From NCBI GenBank assembly GCA_963761035.1, contig CAVXFH010000002.1, positions 868,001 to 932,000 of the forward strand: 64,000 nucleotides of DNA. The letters run 5' to 3'. Every line of letters begins with the position of its first letter. Position 1 is the stretch's first letter. Source of the DNA: JARRQJ01 sp963761035. Lineage in GTDB: Bacteria; Pseudomonadota; Gammaproteobacteria; DRLM01. This document shows positions 44,836 through 55,740 of the stretch, piece by piece. The translations under genes and the position numbers were made by a program. The notes under the pieces were generated by a model that worked only from the letters and a program-made list of their open reading frames with translations, searched no databases and had not been told where the DNA came from.

Positions 44836-47014
44836 TGCCGGGTGATCCGCGTTCCTTCGCACCACGCCCGCCACATCGTGCAGATAGGCGGCCTCGAGAT
44901 CGCGGGTCAGGCCCGCCTCGTCGCGCAGGGGCGAGGACGCAATGCGTTGCCGCATCCCGCCGCGCAGCGCATCGAGCCGGTCCAGATCCTGTGCCAACGC
45001 CGCGGCGATCGCCACGTATTCCTTCTCATCGCCCGCCGCCAGTTCTTCCAATCCAATGCCCTTGAGCAACGCATACCCCGAGCGCGCCACGCTCGTCTCG
45101 CCGATCAGCGTCACCACCGGCACCCCCATCCACAGACTCTCGCAGGTGGTGGTGGTGCCCGTGTACGGAAACGGGTCCAGCGCGATGTCGATGGCGTTCA
45201 GCAGCGCGTAGTACTCCGCCGCCGGCAGCTTGCCGTGCAGCGTAAGCCGCGCCGGCGTCGATGCCCTGCGCCGCAAAGCGCTCTCCAATACGCCGCTGTG
45301 CCGTGCCCGCCGCGACGTTGGTCAGCACCAGCCGTGACCCCGGCACCGCCTGCAGGAGGCGCGACCACAGGACAACGGCAGGCTCCGAAACCTTGGCAAT
45401 ATTGTTCATGGAACCGAAGGTGATAAAACCCTGGCGCCGCGCCGGCGTCTCGGCAATCACAGCCGGCATCGCCGGCGCGGGCCGGTAGCACCACAGGCTG
45501 CGCGGCAGGCGATAGAGGCGTTCGCTGTGCCACGCCTCCGCCCCCGGCGGGTCGGTGTCCGCCGTTACCAGCCGATAGTCGATGGCGCTCAGTCCCGTGG
45601 TCGCCGGGTAGCCCAGATAGCTCACCTGCACCGGCGCCGGCTTGCGCGCGAATACCGGGAGCCGGTTGTCCGCCGTGTGCCCCGCCAGGTCCACCAGGAT
45701 GTCGATGCCGTCCGCCTGGATGCGCGCCGCCAGTTGCTCGTCCGTCAGCCCCTTGCACACCAGCCAGTGGTCCGCATAGCCCTTCAGCCGCACCGTCACC
45801 GCGTCCTCAAGGGTGTTGTTGTAATAGCAATACACCTCCACCTCGCGCCGGTCGTGGTGCGCCAGTAGCGGTTCCAGGAAATACGCCACCGAGTGCAGCC
45901 GCAAATCCGCCGACACATAACCCACCTTGAGCCGCCGTGCAGGGTCGCGGTCGTTGCCGTGCATCGGCCAGTGCGGCTTGAGCGGCGTCTCGATCCGGTC
46001 GGCGTAACTACGGTGCGCCGCTAACAGCGCCTCGGGCAAAATTGACGGAAGATAGTTGAGAATGAATAATTTGTTGTTCTGCGCCACGACAAGATCAGGC
46101 TGGATCGCCAGCGCACGGTCAACATAGGCTAGCGCTTCCTCCGGCCGGCCTAAGCTAAGAAGCGCATTACCAAGATTGCTTAGCGCACCGCCATTACGCG
46201 AGTTCAAGGTAAGCGATTTGTGCAAATATTCTATTGCATCATCATAGTGCCCCAGTTTTTTTAGAACATAGCCCAGGTTATAACAAGCCTGGGCATTCTT
46301 GGGATCGATCTGTATAGCCCTTTGAAAGCAGCGCCGCGCCTCCTCCATCTTATCGAGGTTGAGCAAGGCCGTTCCCAAATTGTAATGTGCCTCTGAATAA
46401 TAAGGCTTGATCGACAGCACCTTCTGATAGCAGGCGATTGCTTCATCCAGCATGTTTTGATCAGTATAATTATTTCCGAGATTGTAGAGCAGTTCCGTTT
46501 GATCTGGCCTTATCGCCAACGCCTTCTGCAAGTACGCTGTGACTTCTTCAAATCTGCCTTGGCTGCCAAGCGTAGTCGCAAGGTTGCTATACGCCACAAA
46601 ATAATCCGCTTTGAGGCTAATTGCCTTTTGATAATATGACACGGCCTCCTCGAAGCGCCCGAGGGCATGACAGACCAAGCCCAGGTTATTGTATTGCCCC
46701 GGGTCAGTATCGTTGATCTTAATCGCCCAGCCGATCAAATCCAACGCCACATCGTGATGTCCCAGCTGATACGCCAGCACGCCCAGGCCATTCAGTGCCT
46801 CGGGGTGCTCCGGTTCGCGGGCCAGGACTTGGCGGTACAGTGCCTCGGCCTCCGCCAGGTGTCCGGCGCCGTGGTGCTGCATCGCCAGTTGCAATTGGGG
46901 ATTGGACGACGCAGGCACGACAGCTTTCTTGCCCAGGCAGCATTTCTTGTATTTCTTGCCGCTGCCGCACGGACATGGGGCATTACGCTGGGCATTTATG
47001 GCGGCACGCGTCAT
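44832..47014 (-). pseudogene. Array copy 8: SEC-C + TPR + GT41, two frameshifts
   Basis: The span of 2,183 bases is two more than a multiple of three; about 726 residues when repaired. A SEC-C motif (NAPCPCGSGKKYKKCCLG, about residues 10-27) is followed by nine TPRs (45-350) and GT41 (GYVSADLRLHSVAYFL, DLAGHTADNR, FGSMNNIAKVSEPAVVLW). Extra base 1 lies near 45252, just before LTLHGKLPAAEYY; extra base 2 lies near 44881, within the last 15 codons, which removes the normal stop and joins the frame of copy 7. The TPR part differs from the other copies and is richer in Asn, Lys and Ile codons (for example NRNGGALSNLGNALLSLG), suggesting an older, unshared repeat region. The start overlaps the copy 9 stop as ATGA. 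Confidence 0.78.
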
Positions 47015-48978
47015 GGCGCGCACCACCTCCGCCACATCGCGCGGTAGGCGGCCTCGAGATCGCGGGTCAGGCCTGCCTCGTCGCGCAGGGGCGAGGACGC
47101 AATGCGTTGCCGCATCCCGCCGCGCAAGGCATCGAGCCGCTCCAGATCGGTCGCCAGCGCCGTAGCGATCGCCACGTATTCCTTCTCATCGCGCGCCGCC
47201 AGTTCTTCCAGTCCGATGCCCTTGAGCAACGCATACCCCGAGCGCGCCACGCTCGTCTCGCCGATCAGCGTCACCACCGGTATCCCCATCCACAGACTCT
47301 CGCAGGTGGTGGTGGTGCCGTTGTACGGAAACGGGTCAAGAGTTATGTCAATGCCTTTGAGCAAGGCATAAAACTCCCGGGCGGGGAGTCTGCCGTGGAG
47401 GCTGAGACGGTCCGGGTCGATCCCCTGGGCGGCAAAGCGCTCTTGGAGAGCGCGGCGGACCGCGCCTTCCGGCACCCGGGTCATCACCAGGCGCGAGCGG
47501 GGCAGCGCTTGCAGGATGGCTATCCACAGGCCGAGCGCCGCGGCGGATACCTTGGAAAAACTGTTCATCGAACCGAAGGTGATATAACCCTGGCGCCGTG
47601 CCGGGGTGGAATCCGCGGGCTCTGGACTGTCGGGGGACGGGCGAAAACACCATAACGTGTGCGGCAGACGATAGAGGCTCTCGCTGTAATGCGCTTCACA
47701 ACCCGGGGAATCGACATCGCTGTGACTCAAGCGGTAATCCATGGCGGACAGGCCGGTGGTAGCGGGATAACCAAGATAGCTAAGCTGCAGCGGAGCGGGT
47801 TTGCGGGCGAAGGTTAACAGGCTGTTGTCGCGGGTATGTCCGGCCAAGTCTACCAGGATATCGATGCCGTCAGCGCGAATACGTTCGGCCAGCTTGCCGT
47901 CGGGCCATCCTGTGCAGTGGAGCCAGTGATCCGCATAGTCCGCGATACGCGCGGAGACGTCATCCAGCCGGGGGTGGTTGTAATAGCAATAGATCTCTAC
48001 CTGATCTTTGTCATGGTGGGCAAGAACGGGTTCGATAAACATGGCCACCGAGTGACGCCGAAAATTCGGCGAGACGTAACCCACCTTGAGCCGCCGCTCC
48101 GCGATGCGCGTATTGGTGGGGGTCTGCCAATCGAGTTTTCGCGGCACTTCAAACCGTTCGGCGTAACGGCGGTGCGCCGCCAACAATTCTGCAGGCGAAC
48201 AATCCTGGCGATAGAGGAGTGTGAACAAAAGTTCGCTGTACACCTCTGCATCATCAGGTTTGATGGCAAGCGCCTTTTGCAGACAGTCGACCGCAAGGTC
48301 CGGTCTGCCGGCGAAGAGCCATGCATTCCCCATCTTTGCATAGGCGCCCGCATAATTTGGTTTAAGCGCCAGCGCCTTCTGAAATGCGGCCATGGCTTCG
48401 TCGAGCCTGCCCAGTCTATTGCAGGCATTTCCCAAATTGCCGTGGGCCTCGGCGAGGTCGGGCTTGAGCGCGAGTGCCTTCTGGTAACAACTAATCGCGG
48501 CATCGAGCTTGCCCTGTTCTGTCAAGACATTGCCGAGATTACTCTGGGCCTCGGCGAGATCGGGCCTGAGCGCAAGCGCCTTCCGGTAGCTGGCCACCGC
48601 GTCATCCTGTTTGCCCTGGGCGTTTAACGCCCTGCCAAGATTGCAGTGCGCTAACGCAAAATCCGGTGCAAGCCTAATTGCCCGCCGATAACTGGCGACG
48701 GCTTCGTCGAGCCGATTGGTCGCCTGATAGACAATGCCCAGGTTACTATGAAAATCGGGATTGCTATTGTTGACCAGGATGGCCCGGCCAATTAGCTCCA
48801 TTGCCGCCTCATGCCGCCCCACCTGATGCGCAAGGAGACCGAGCAGGTTGAGGGCGTCGGCGTGTTGCGGCGCTCGTTCCAGCACCTGGCGGTAAAGCGC
48901 CTCGGCCTCGGCCAGACGGCCAGCCTGATGGTGCTGCATCGCGGCGTGCATGGCCTGTTGAGTCGTGGAATCCTTCAT
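47011..48978 (-). CDS. Array copy 9: TPR + GT41 glycosyltransferase, divergent, intact
   Basis: 655 residues from the ATG at 48978, which overlaps the copy 10 stop as ATGA. Eight TPRs occupy about residues 1-260. The GT41 domain is the most distinct in the array: RRLKVGYVSPNFRRHSVAMFI, DLAGHTRDNSLLTFARKPAPL, MDYRLSHSDVDSPGCEAHYSE, FGSMNSFSKVSAAAL, LSLHGRLPAREFYALLKGIDI and GTTTTCESLWMGIPVV. Only its last 100 or so residues return to the common sequence. The His residues (FRRH, GHT) and the Lys (SFSK) are kept, so activity is plausible with a different acceptor or donor. This copy may preserve an ancestral form. Confidence 0.88.
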   Translation of the reverse strand: MKDSTTQQAMHAAMQHHQAGRLAEAEALYRQVLERAPQHADALNLLGLLAHQVGRHEAAMELIGRAILVNNSNPDFHSNLGIVYQATNRLDEAVASYRRAIRLAPDFALAHCNLGRALNAQGKQDDAVASYRKALALRPDLAEAQSNLGNVLTEQGKLDAAISCYQKALALKPDLAEAHGNLGNACNRLGRLDEAMAAFQKALALKPNYAGAYAKMGNAWLFAGRPDLAVDCLQKALAIKPDDAEVYSELLFTLLYRQDCSPAELLAAHRRYAERFEVPRKLDWQTPTNTRIAERRLKVGYVSPNFRRHSVAMFIEPVLAHHDKDQVEIYCYYNHPRLDDVSARIADYADHWLHCTGWPDGKLAERIRADGIDILVDLAGHTRDNSLLTFARKPAPLQLSYLGYPATTGLSAMDYRLSHSDVDSPGCEAHYSESLYRLPHTLWCFRPSPDSPEPADSTPARRQGYITFGSMNSFSKVSAAALGLWIAILQALPRSRLVMTRVPEGAVRRALQERFAAQGIDPDRLSLHGRLPAREFYALLKGIDITLDPFPYNGTTTTCESLWMGIPVVTLIGETSVARSGYALLKGIGLEELAARDEKEYVAIATALATDLERLDALRGGMRQRIASSPLRDEAGLTRDLEAAYRAMWRRWCAP

Positions 48979-50954
48979 GAGGTTTGTTCTGAATGGGATA
49001 GGCACCACGCTCGCCACATCGCGCGATAGGCGGCCTCGAGATCGCGGGTCAGGCCCGCCTCGTCGCGCAGGGGCGAGGCGGCGATACGCGCGCGCATCCC
49101 GCCGCGCAGCGCATCGAGCCGGTCCAGATCCTGTGCCAACGCCGTAGCGATCGCCACGTATTCCTTCTCATCGCGCGCCGCCAGTTCTTCCAATCCAATG
49201 CCCTTGAGCAACGCATACCCCGAGCGCGCCACGCTCGTCTCGCCGATCAGCGTCACCACCGGCACCCCCATCCACAGACTCTCGCAGGTGGTGGTGGTGC
49301 CCGTGTACGGAAACGGGTCCAGCGCGATATCGATCGCGTTCAGCAGCGCGTAGTAGTCCGCCGCCGGCAGCTTGCCGTGCAGGGTAAGCCGCGCGGCGTC
49401 GATGCCGTGCGCCGCAAAGCGTTCGACGAGCCGCCCCCGAACCAAACCCTCTGGGACATTGGTCATCACCAGGCGTGCGGCGGGCAGCTCCCGCAGGATT
49501 CGGCCCCACAGCATGATCGCCTCAGGCGAGACCTTGGCGATATTGTTCATCGAACCGAAGGTGATGACGCCGTTGCGCCGCGCCGGTGTTTGCGTCTGGG
49601 CGGCCGGCATGGCCGGCGCGGGCCGGTAGCACCACAGGCTGCGCGGCAGGCGATAGAGGCGTTCGCTGTGCCACGCCTCCGCCCCCGGCGGGTCGGTGTC
49701 CGCCGTCACCAGCCGATAGTCCATCGCGCCTAGGCCTGTGGTGGTCGAATAACCCAGATAGGTTAGCTGTACCGGGGCTGGCTTGCGGGCAAAAGTCAGT
49801 AACCGATTGTTGAAGGTATGCCCGGCCAGATCTACAAGAATATCGATACCGTCGGCGTCGATACGCTCCGCCAATTGTGCATCCGACATCATCATGCAGG
49901 GGATCCAGTGATCCACGCAGGCCCTGATCTTATCCGTTACCGCATCATGTGACGTATTGCTGTAATAAGCATATATCTCCACCTGGGTTTTGTCGTGGTG
50001 GGCGAGGATGGGCTCTATGAAATAGGCGACGGAGTGGATTCTAAAATCCGGCGAAACATAGCCGATCTTGAGGCGACGGTTGGCATCGGGCACGTTCTTA
50101 TGATGCGGCCACTGTGGCTTAAATGGTGTCTCGAACTGCTCGGCATACAGACGATGCGCGGCCAGCACTTCTCTTGGAGAGCAAGCCGCCAGATTTAACA
50201 TTGAGAATAGCAAGGTGCTTTGGGCCTCATTCCCAATGGATTTTGCCGCTAATGACCTGCGGATACACGCTAACGCTCCGTCGCGATCACCCTGGGTAAG
50301 CAATGCAACCACAATCTTGCCATGCGCGTCAGCCAAATCAGGTTTTATTGCCAGTGCCTTTTGAATACACGCTACGGCTTCGTCCGGTCTAAGCTGCGCG
50401 CAATAGATATATCCGAGACTGCAATAGGCCTCAGCGGAATCGGGCTGGATCGTCAGGGCCCCTTTATAACAAGCTATCGCCTCATCAGCTTTTTCTTGGA
50501 TACTCAGGATATAACCGAGGTTGATATAGGCGGCAACGAGAGAGGTATCGAAAGCGAGGGCACTGCGAAAGCCGTGTGCGGCTTGATCGAGCTTGCCCAG
50601 CTTAAAGAATGTAATGGCGACATTATAGTGGGCCTTGGCGTAGTCCGGTTTAAGTGCGATGGCGCGTTGAAACGAGGCAATGGCCTCCGCTAGATTGCCA
50701 AGTGAAAGATGGCTGTAGCCCTGATTGTTATGGGCCTCGAAGTTGGAGGGATCGATGGTCAGGGCCCTGAGCTGGGAGGCGATGGCGTCGGCGAATCTGC
50801 CTTGGATGCTATAGATAAGGCCGAGCTGGAAGTGAGCCGGTGCAAGTTGGGGGTTGAGTGCAAGGGCCTGCTGGAAACAAGCCATCGCCTCATCGAGACG
50901 GTTGAGTGTCTTGAGTTCAAGACCTTTATTGAGAAGCGCAGCGGGATCGGACAT
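48975..50954 (-). CDS. Array copy 10: TPR + GT41 glycosyltransferase, intact
   Basis: 659 residues. Seven TPRs (about 1-235) of a sequence type not shared with its neighbours lead to a GT41 domain that looks hybrid. The first half is divergent (RRLKIGYVSPDFRIHSVAYFI, DLAGHTFNNRLLTFARKPAPV, LGYSTTTGLGAMDYRLV), while from LVTADTDPPGAEAWHSERLY onward it is the common array sequence, with a private middle block (VSPEAIMLWGRILRELPAAR) and LTLHGKLPAADYY. The switch inside one domain is direct evidence for recombination between copies. It starts nine bases after the copy 11 stop, one of only two junctions in the array without overlap. Confidence 0.88.
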   Translation of the reverse strand: MSDPAALLNKGLELKTLNRLDEAMACFQQALALNPQLAPAHFQLGLIYSIQGRFADAIASQLRALTIDPSNFEAHNNQGYSHLSLGNLAEAIASFQRAIALKPDYAKAHYNVAITFFKLGKLDQAAHGFRSALAFDTSLVAAYINLGYILSIQEKADEAIACYKGALTIQPDSAEAYCSLGYIYCAQLRPDEAVACIQKALAIKPDLADAHGKIVVALLTQGDRDGALACIRRSLAAKSIGNEAQSTLLFSMLNLAACSPREVLAAHRLYAEQFETPFKPQWPHHKNVPDANRRLKIGYVSPDFRIHSVAYFIEPILAHHDKTQVEIYAYYSNTSHDAVTDKIRACVDHWIPCMMMSDAQLAERIDADGIDILVDLAGHTFNNRLLTFARKPAPVQLTYLGYSTTTGLGAMDYRLVTADTDPPGAEAWHSERLYRLPRSLWCYRPAPAMPAAQTQTPARRNGVITFGSMNNIAKVSPEAIMLWGRILRELPAARLVMTNVPEGLVRGRLVERFAAHGIDAARLTLHGKLPAADYYALLNAIDIALDPFPYTGTTTTCESLWMGVPVVTLIGETSVARSGYALLKGIGLEELAARDEKEYVAIATALAQDLDRLDALRGGMRARIAASPLRDEAGLTRDLEAAYRAMWRAWCLSHSEQTS

Positions 50955-50963
50955 TAAGGAGTC

Positions 50964-53384
50964 TCACGAAATATCACACCACGCCCGCCACATCGCCCGA
51001 TAGGCGGCCTCGAGATCGCGGGTCAGGCCCGCTTCGTCGCGCAGGGGCGAGGACGCAATGCGTTGCCGCATCCCGCCGCGCAGCGCATCGAGCCGGTCCA
51101 GATCCTGTGCCAGCGCCGCGGCGATCGCCACGTATTCCTTCTCATCGCCCGCCGCCAGTTCTTCCAGTCCGATGCCCTTGAGCAACGCATACCCCGAGCG
51201 CGCCACGCTCGTCTCGCCGATCAGCGTCACCACCGGCACCCCCATCCACAGACTCTCGCAGGTGGTGGTGGTGCCCGTGTACGGAAACGGGTCCAGCGCG
51301 ATGTCGATGGTGTTCAGCAGTGCGTAGTACTCCGCCGCCGGCAGCTTGCCGTGCAGGATGAAACGCGCCGGGGCAATGCCGTGCGCCGCAAAGCGTTCGT
51401 GCATCACTCGCCGCGCGCCCTCAGTCAGATTGGTCATGATGAGGCGCGCCGTCGGCACGGTCTTAAGCAGGCGCGCCCATGTCGCGATCGCGGCATCCGA
51501 GACCTTGGTGACGTTGTTCATGGCGCCAAAGGTGATAAAACCGTTGCGCCGCGCCGCTGTCGTGGGGATGACGGCCGGCATGTCCGGTGAGGGCCGGTAG
51601 CACCACAGGCTGCGCGGCAGGCGATAGAGGCGTTCGCTGTGCCACGCCTCCGCCCCCGGCGGGTCGGTGTCCGCCGTTACCAGCCGGTAGTCGATGGCGC
51701 TCAGTCCCGTGGTCGCCGGGTAGCCCAGGTAGGTCACCTGTACCGGCGCCGGCTTGCGCGCAAATACCAGGAGCCGGTTGCCCCGCGTATGTCCCGTCAG
51801 GTCTACCAGGATGTCGATGCCGTCCGCCTGGATGCGCGCCGCCAGTTCGGCGTCGCTCAGGTCTTTGCACGGAATCCAGTGGTCGGCATGGGCCTGCAGC
51901 CGTTCGTTCACCGCGTCTTGCAGCGTGTGGTTGTAATAACAGTAGACCTCCACCGCACGCTTGTCGTGGTGCGCCAGCAGCGGTTCCATGAAAAACGCCA
52001 CCGAGTGCAGCCGGAAATCCGCCGAGACATAGCCCACCTTCAACCGCCGTTCCGGGTCGCGACTATTCGTATGCGCCGGCCACGGCTTGAAGGCAGTTTC
52101 GAATTGCGCGCCGAAGCGGCGGTGCGCCGCCAGTAATTCCGCGGCCGCCGCCGGGTACACATAATTCAATGCCAAAAGTTTGTTGTTGTGCGACAAGTCC
52201 TTGTCGGGCCGGAGGCTTAGCGCCTCATTGAAATAACCGAGGGCCTTAGCCAGCATGCCCTGATATAAATAGACGTTGCCGAGGTTGATCAGCGCGGGGG
52301 CATGATCGGGTTTGATGGCCAGCGTGCGCTCAAAGCTGGACCGCGCCTCGTCCAGCCTGCCCATATCGCTGTAGGAATTGCCCAGATTGTAGTGCGCCTC
52401 AGTAAAATTGGGATCAATCGCCACCGCACGCCGCAATATCGCGATGGATTCATCCTGCCGATATACGTGCCCCAGCGCCGTGCCCAGATTGTAGAGCGCG
52501 GTGAGGTAGTCCGGCTTGAGCGCCAGCGCCCGCTGAAAACAGGGTATCGCCTCGTTGATCTTGTTCAGATTGAGAAAGGCCGTGCCCATATTGGAGTACG
52601 CCTCGGCATAATCCGGCTTGAGCCGAATGGCGTTCTTCAGAGAGGCGATGGCTTCCTCATTGCGGCCCAGATTGTTGTAGGCCGTTCCCAGATTGTAATG
52701 TACTTCCAGAAAGTCGGGCCGCAGGCTAAGGGCCTTTTGATAACACGCCACGGCCGCTTCGGGATCGCCGCCACGATAAAGCGCATAGCCCAGGTTATAG
52801 TAAATCTCCGGCTCGTTCGGCTTGAGCGCCGCCGCCTGTTGTAAATATTGCGCGGCTTGCCGCGGCTGATCCAGATGCAGATACGCCAGACCGAGATTGT
52901 ATAGTCCCTCGACCAAATCGGGCTGCAGTCGCACCGCCTGCTGTAGCGAGGGGAGAGCCGCAGCGGCCTGGCCTTGCTTGAGCAGGGCCAATCCCAGATT
53001 GAACTGCGCCCGGCCATAGTCCGGCCGCACCGCTACGGCCTTGCGAAAATTAGCGGCGGCGGCATTCATATCGCCAAGACTCAGGAAGGAGTAACCGATG
53101 TTGTTCCAGGCCTCGGCATAATCGGGCCTGATCGCCAAGGCCTTCCGGCACCAGGCGATGGCCTCATGAAAGTTGCCCAGCAAGCTGTAGGTGTAACCCA
53201 AATGATAACCAGCCTCGGCATAATCGGGCTTTAGCGCGATGGCCTGCTTAAAACAAGACACGGCCTCCTCGCGCCGTCCCAGATCCAGATAGGCCTTCGC
53301 CAATGCAAAATGCGCCTCGGCAGCTTGCGGCTTTCGCGCCACGGCCTGTTGACAGGCGACGAGATTGGCTTCGAGGTCGCTCAT
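50964..53384 (-). CDS. Array copy 11: long TPR + GT41 glycosyltransferase, intact
   Basis: 806 residues with about twelve uniform TPRs (residues 1-410; e.g. KPDYAEAWNNIGYSFLSLGDMNA), then GT41 (about 435-806). The catalytic part is nearly identical to copy 5: GYVSADFRLHSVAFFM, DLTGHTRGNR, FGAMNNVTKVSDAAIATWAR, RFILHGKLPAAEYY, GTTTTCESLWMGVPVV. The long TPR superhelix should give a deep substrate groove as in eukaryotic OGT (11-13 TPRs). There is no signal peptide, so a cytoplasmic location is expected. The start ATG overlaps the copy 12 stop as ATGA. Confidence 0.9.
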   Translation of the reverse strand: MSDLEANLVACQQAVARKPQAAEAHFALAKAYLDLGRREEAVSCFKQAIALKPDYAEAGYHLGYTYSLLGNFHEAIAWCRKALAIRPDYAEAWNNIGYSFLSLGDMNAAAANFRKAVAVRPDYGRAQFNLGLALLKQGQAAAALPSLQQAVRLQPDLVEGLYNLGLAYLHLDQPRQAAQYLQQAAALKPNEPEIYYNLGYALYRGGDPEAAVACYQKALSLRPDFLEVHYNLGTAYNNLGRNEEAIASLKNAIRLKPDYAEAYSNMGTAFLNLNKINEAIPCFQRALALKPDYLTALYNLGTALGHVYRQDESIAILRRAVAIDPNFTEAHYNLGNSYSDMGRLDEARSSFERTLAIKPDHAPALINLGNVYLYQGMLAKALGYFNEALSLRPDKDLSHNNKLLALNYVYPAAAAELLAAHRRFGAQFETAFKPWPAHTNSRDPERRLKVGYVSADFRLHSVAFFMEPLLAHHDKRAVEVYCYYNHTLQDAVNERLQAHADHWIPCKDLSDAELAARIQADGIDILVDLTGHTRGNRLLVFARKPAPVQVTYLGYPATTGLSAIDYRLVTADTDPPGAEAWHSERLYRLPRSLWCYRPSPDMPAVIPTTAARRNGFITFGAMNNVTKVSDAAIATWARLLKTVPTARLIMTNLTEGARRVMHERFAAHGIAPARFILHGKLPAAEYYALLNTIDIALDPFPYTGTTTTCESLWMGVPVVTLIGETSVARSGYALLKGIGLEELAAGDEKEYVAIAAALAQDLDRLDALRGGMRQRIASSPLRDEAGLTRDLEAAYRAMWRAWCDIS

Positions 53385-55740
53385 TGCGGCGTATGCTCCG
53401 TTTCCAAACCGTCGCCATGTCCATCATGCCCGTTGTGTCGATCCATCCCCTCAGTCCGACACCATACCCGCCACATCGCCCGATAGGCGGCCTCGAGATC
53501 GCGGGTCAGGCCCGCCTCGTCGCGCAGGGGCGAGGACGCAATGCGTTGCCGCATCCCGCCGCGCAGCGCATCGAGCCGGTCCAGATCCTGTGCCAGCGCC
53601 GTAGCGATCGCCACGTATTCCTTCTCATCGCGCGCCGCCAGTTCTTCCAATCCAATGCCCTTGAGCAACGCATACCCCGAGCGCGCCACGCTCGTCTCGC
53701 CGATCAGCGTCACCACCGGCACCCCCATCCACAGACTCTCGCAGGTGGTGGTGGTGCCCGTGTACGGAAACGGGTCCAGCGCGATGTCGATGGTGTTCAG
53801 CAGTGCGTAGTAGTCCGCCGCCGGCAGCTTGCCGTGCAGGGTAAGCCGCGCGGCGTCGATGCCGTGCGCCGCAAAGCGCTGCACGAGCACCTCGCGGGCT
53901 TCGCCTTGGGGTAAGTTGGTCAATACCAGCCGCGCACCGGGCATGGCCTGCAGAATGCTTGACCACGCCGCGACGGCGGCCTCCGAGACCTTGGCGATAT
54001 TGTTCATCGAACCGAAGGTGATGAAGCCGCGGCGCCGCGCCGGGGTCGACGCCAACGGCCGCCGGCATCGTCCGGCGCGGGCCGGTAGCACCACAGGCTG
54101 CGCGGCAGGCGATAGAGGCGTTCGCTGTGCCACGCCTCCGCCCCCGGCGGGTCGGTGTCCGCCGTTACCAGCCGATAGTCGATGGCGCTCAGTCCCGTGG
54201 TCGCCGGGTAGCCCAGGTAGGTCACCTGCACCGGCGCCGGCTTGCGCGCAAATACCAGGAGCCGGTTGCCCGCCGTGTGCCCCGCCAGGTCCACCAGGAT
54301 GTCGATGCCGTCCGCCTGGATGCGCGCCGCCAGTTCTTCGTCCGCCATCCCTTTGCACGGCAGCCAGTGATCCACCCTGGCCTGCAACCGCGCGGTTACC
54401 GCGTCTTCGCGGGTATTGTTGTAATACCCATACACCTCCACCGCGTCCCGGTCGTGGTGCGCCAGCAGCGGCTCCATGAAATACGCTACCGAGTGCAGCC
54501 GAAAATCCGCCGAGACATAGCCCACCTTCAACCGCCGTTCCGGGTCGCGGCTATTCGTATGCATCGGCCATGACGGCCGCAACGGCGCTTCAAATTGCTC
54601 GGCGTAGCGGCGGCAGGCGCTGACGACCGCCGCCGGCCGCGTCGACGCCAGGTAGTTGAGGGTGAACAGCCACGAGTCGTAGGCCAGGGCCACGCCGGGC
54701 TGCAGCGCCAGGCAGCGTTCGAAGTGCGCCGGCGCCTCATCACCGCGACCAAGAAGTAGCAGGCAATGTCCTCGATTGTGCAAGGCGTCGCCATAATCCG
54801 GCCTCAGCGACAGCACGGTATCGAAACAGTTCATGGCCTCAGCATGGCTGCGCTGCTTCATCAGAACACAACCCAGATTGTAATGCGCCTCAACGTATCC
54901 GGGATTGAGGCGGACGGCCTCGCGGAAACAACGCGCGGCGTCTTCCCACTGCCGCTCCCCCATTAACTTTACACCCAGATTGTAGTGCGCCTCGGCGTAT
55001 CCGGGATTGAGGCGGACGGCCTCGCGGAAACAACGCGCGGCGTCTTCCCACTGCCGCTCCTCCATTAACATTACACCCAGATTGTAGTGCGCCTCGGCGT
55101 ATCCGGGATTGAGGCGGATGGCCTCGCGGAAACAGCGCGCGGCTTCATCGCGCTGCTCTCCCTTCACCAGGACTAAGCCCAGGTTATAATAGGCGGCGGC
55201 ATAGCCGGAATCGCTGCGGACGGCTGCGCGGAAACAGCGCGCGGCTTCATCCAGCCGCGGCTCCTCCATTAACATTATCCCGAGGTTGTAGTGCGCCTCG
55301 GCATAATCGGGCTTGAGTGTGAGGGCACGGCGATAACAGGCGATGGCCTCCTGCCGGCGCTGTCGATCACTATAGTAATTACCCAGATTGTAGTGCAGTT
55401 CCGCGATATCCGGCCTCAACGCTATCGCCCTTTCCAGGTACGAACCTGCCTCGTCCAGCCTACCCTGGCTGCCGCAGGTAGTCGCAAGATTCGCCAGGGC
55501 CTCGAAATAGTCCGGTTTCAGGGCAAGGGCCTTTTCATAGCAATCGACGGCCGCATCGTGATTCCCCAGCGCCTGATAAGCGAAGCCGAGATCATTGTGC
55601 AGCCTGGGATCGGCGGATGCTACCCGCGATGCCCGCACGAGCACTTGCAATGCTTCGGCAAAACGCCCGGCCTGTAGCGCCTTGAGGCCGAGATTATGCA
55701 AGGTCGCGGCAGATTCGGTTTCCGGGATGGCGCCGTTCAC
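53381..55740 (-). pseudogene. Array copy 12: TPR + GT41, two one-base gains
   Basis: The span of 2,360 bases is two more than a multiple of three; about 785 residues when repaired. Ten TPRs (1-370) include three almost identical 34-residue units (residues about 200-300: LNPGYAEAHYNLGVMLMEER, ARCFREAVR), a very recent internal triplication visible in the DNA at 54860-55150. GT41 begins RRLKVGYVSADFRLH. The frame breaks after WCYRPAPD: an extra base near 54069 (GGACGATGCC where copy 14 has GGACATGCC), the same lesion as copy 15, and another between 54045 and 54066. The last 310 residues are open in the third frame. The start overlaps the copy 13 stop as ATGA. Confidence 0.8.
54860..55150 (-). 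repeat. Three near-identical 102-bp TPR units within copy 12
   Basis: The string GGGATTGAGGCGGACGGCCT (or with GGAT in place of GGAC) recurs at 54901, 55003 and 55105, i.e. exactly every 102 bases, together with CGCGGAAACA and CGCGCGGC. This is one TPR codon length (34 residues), so the array grew by in-frame slippage. Confidence 0.85.
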
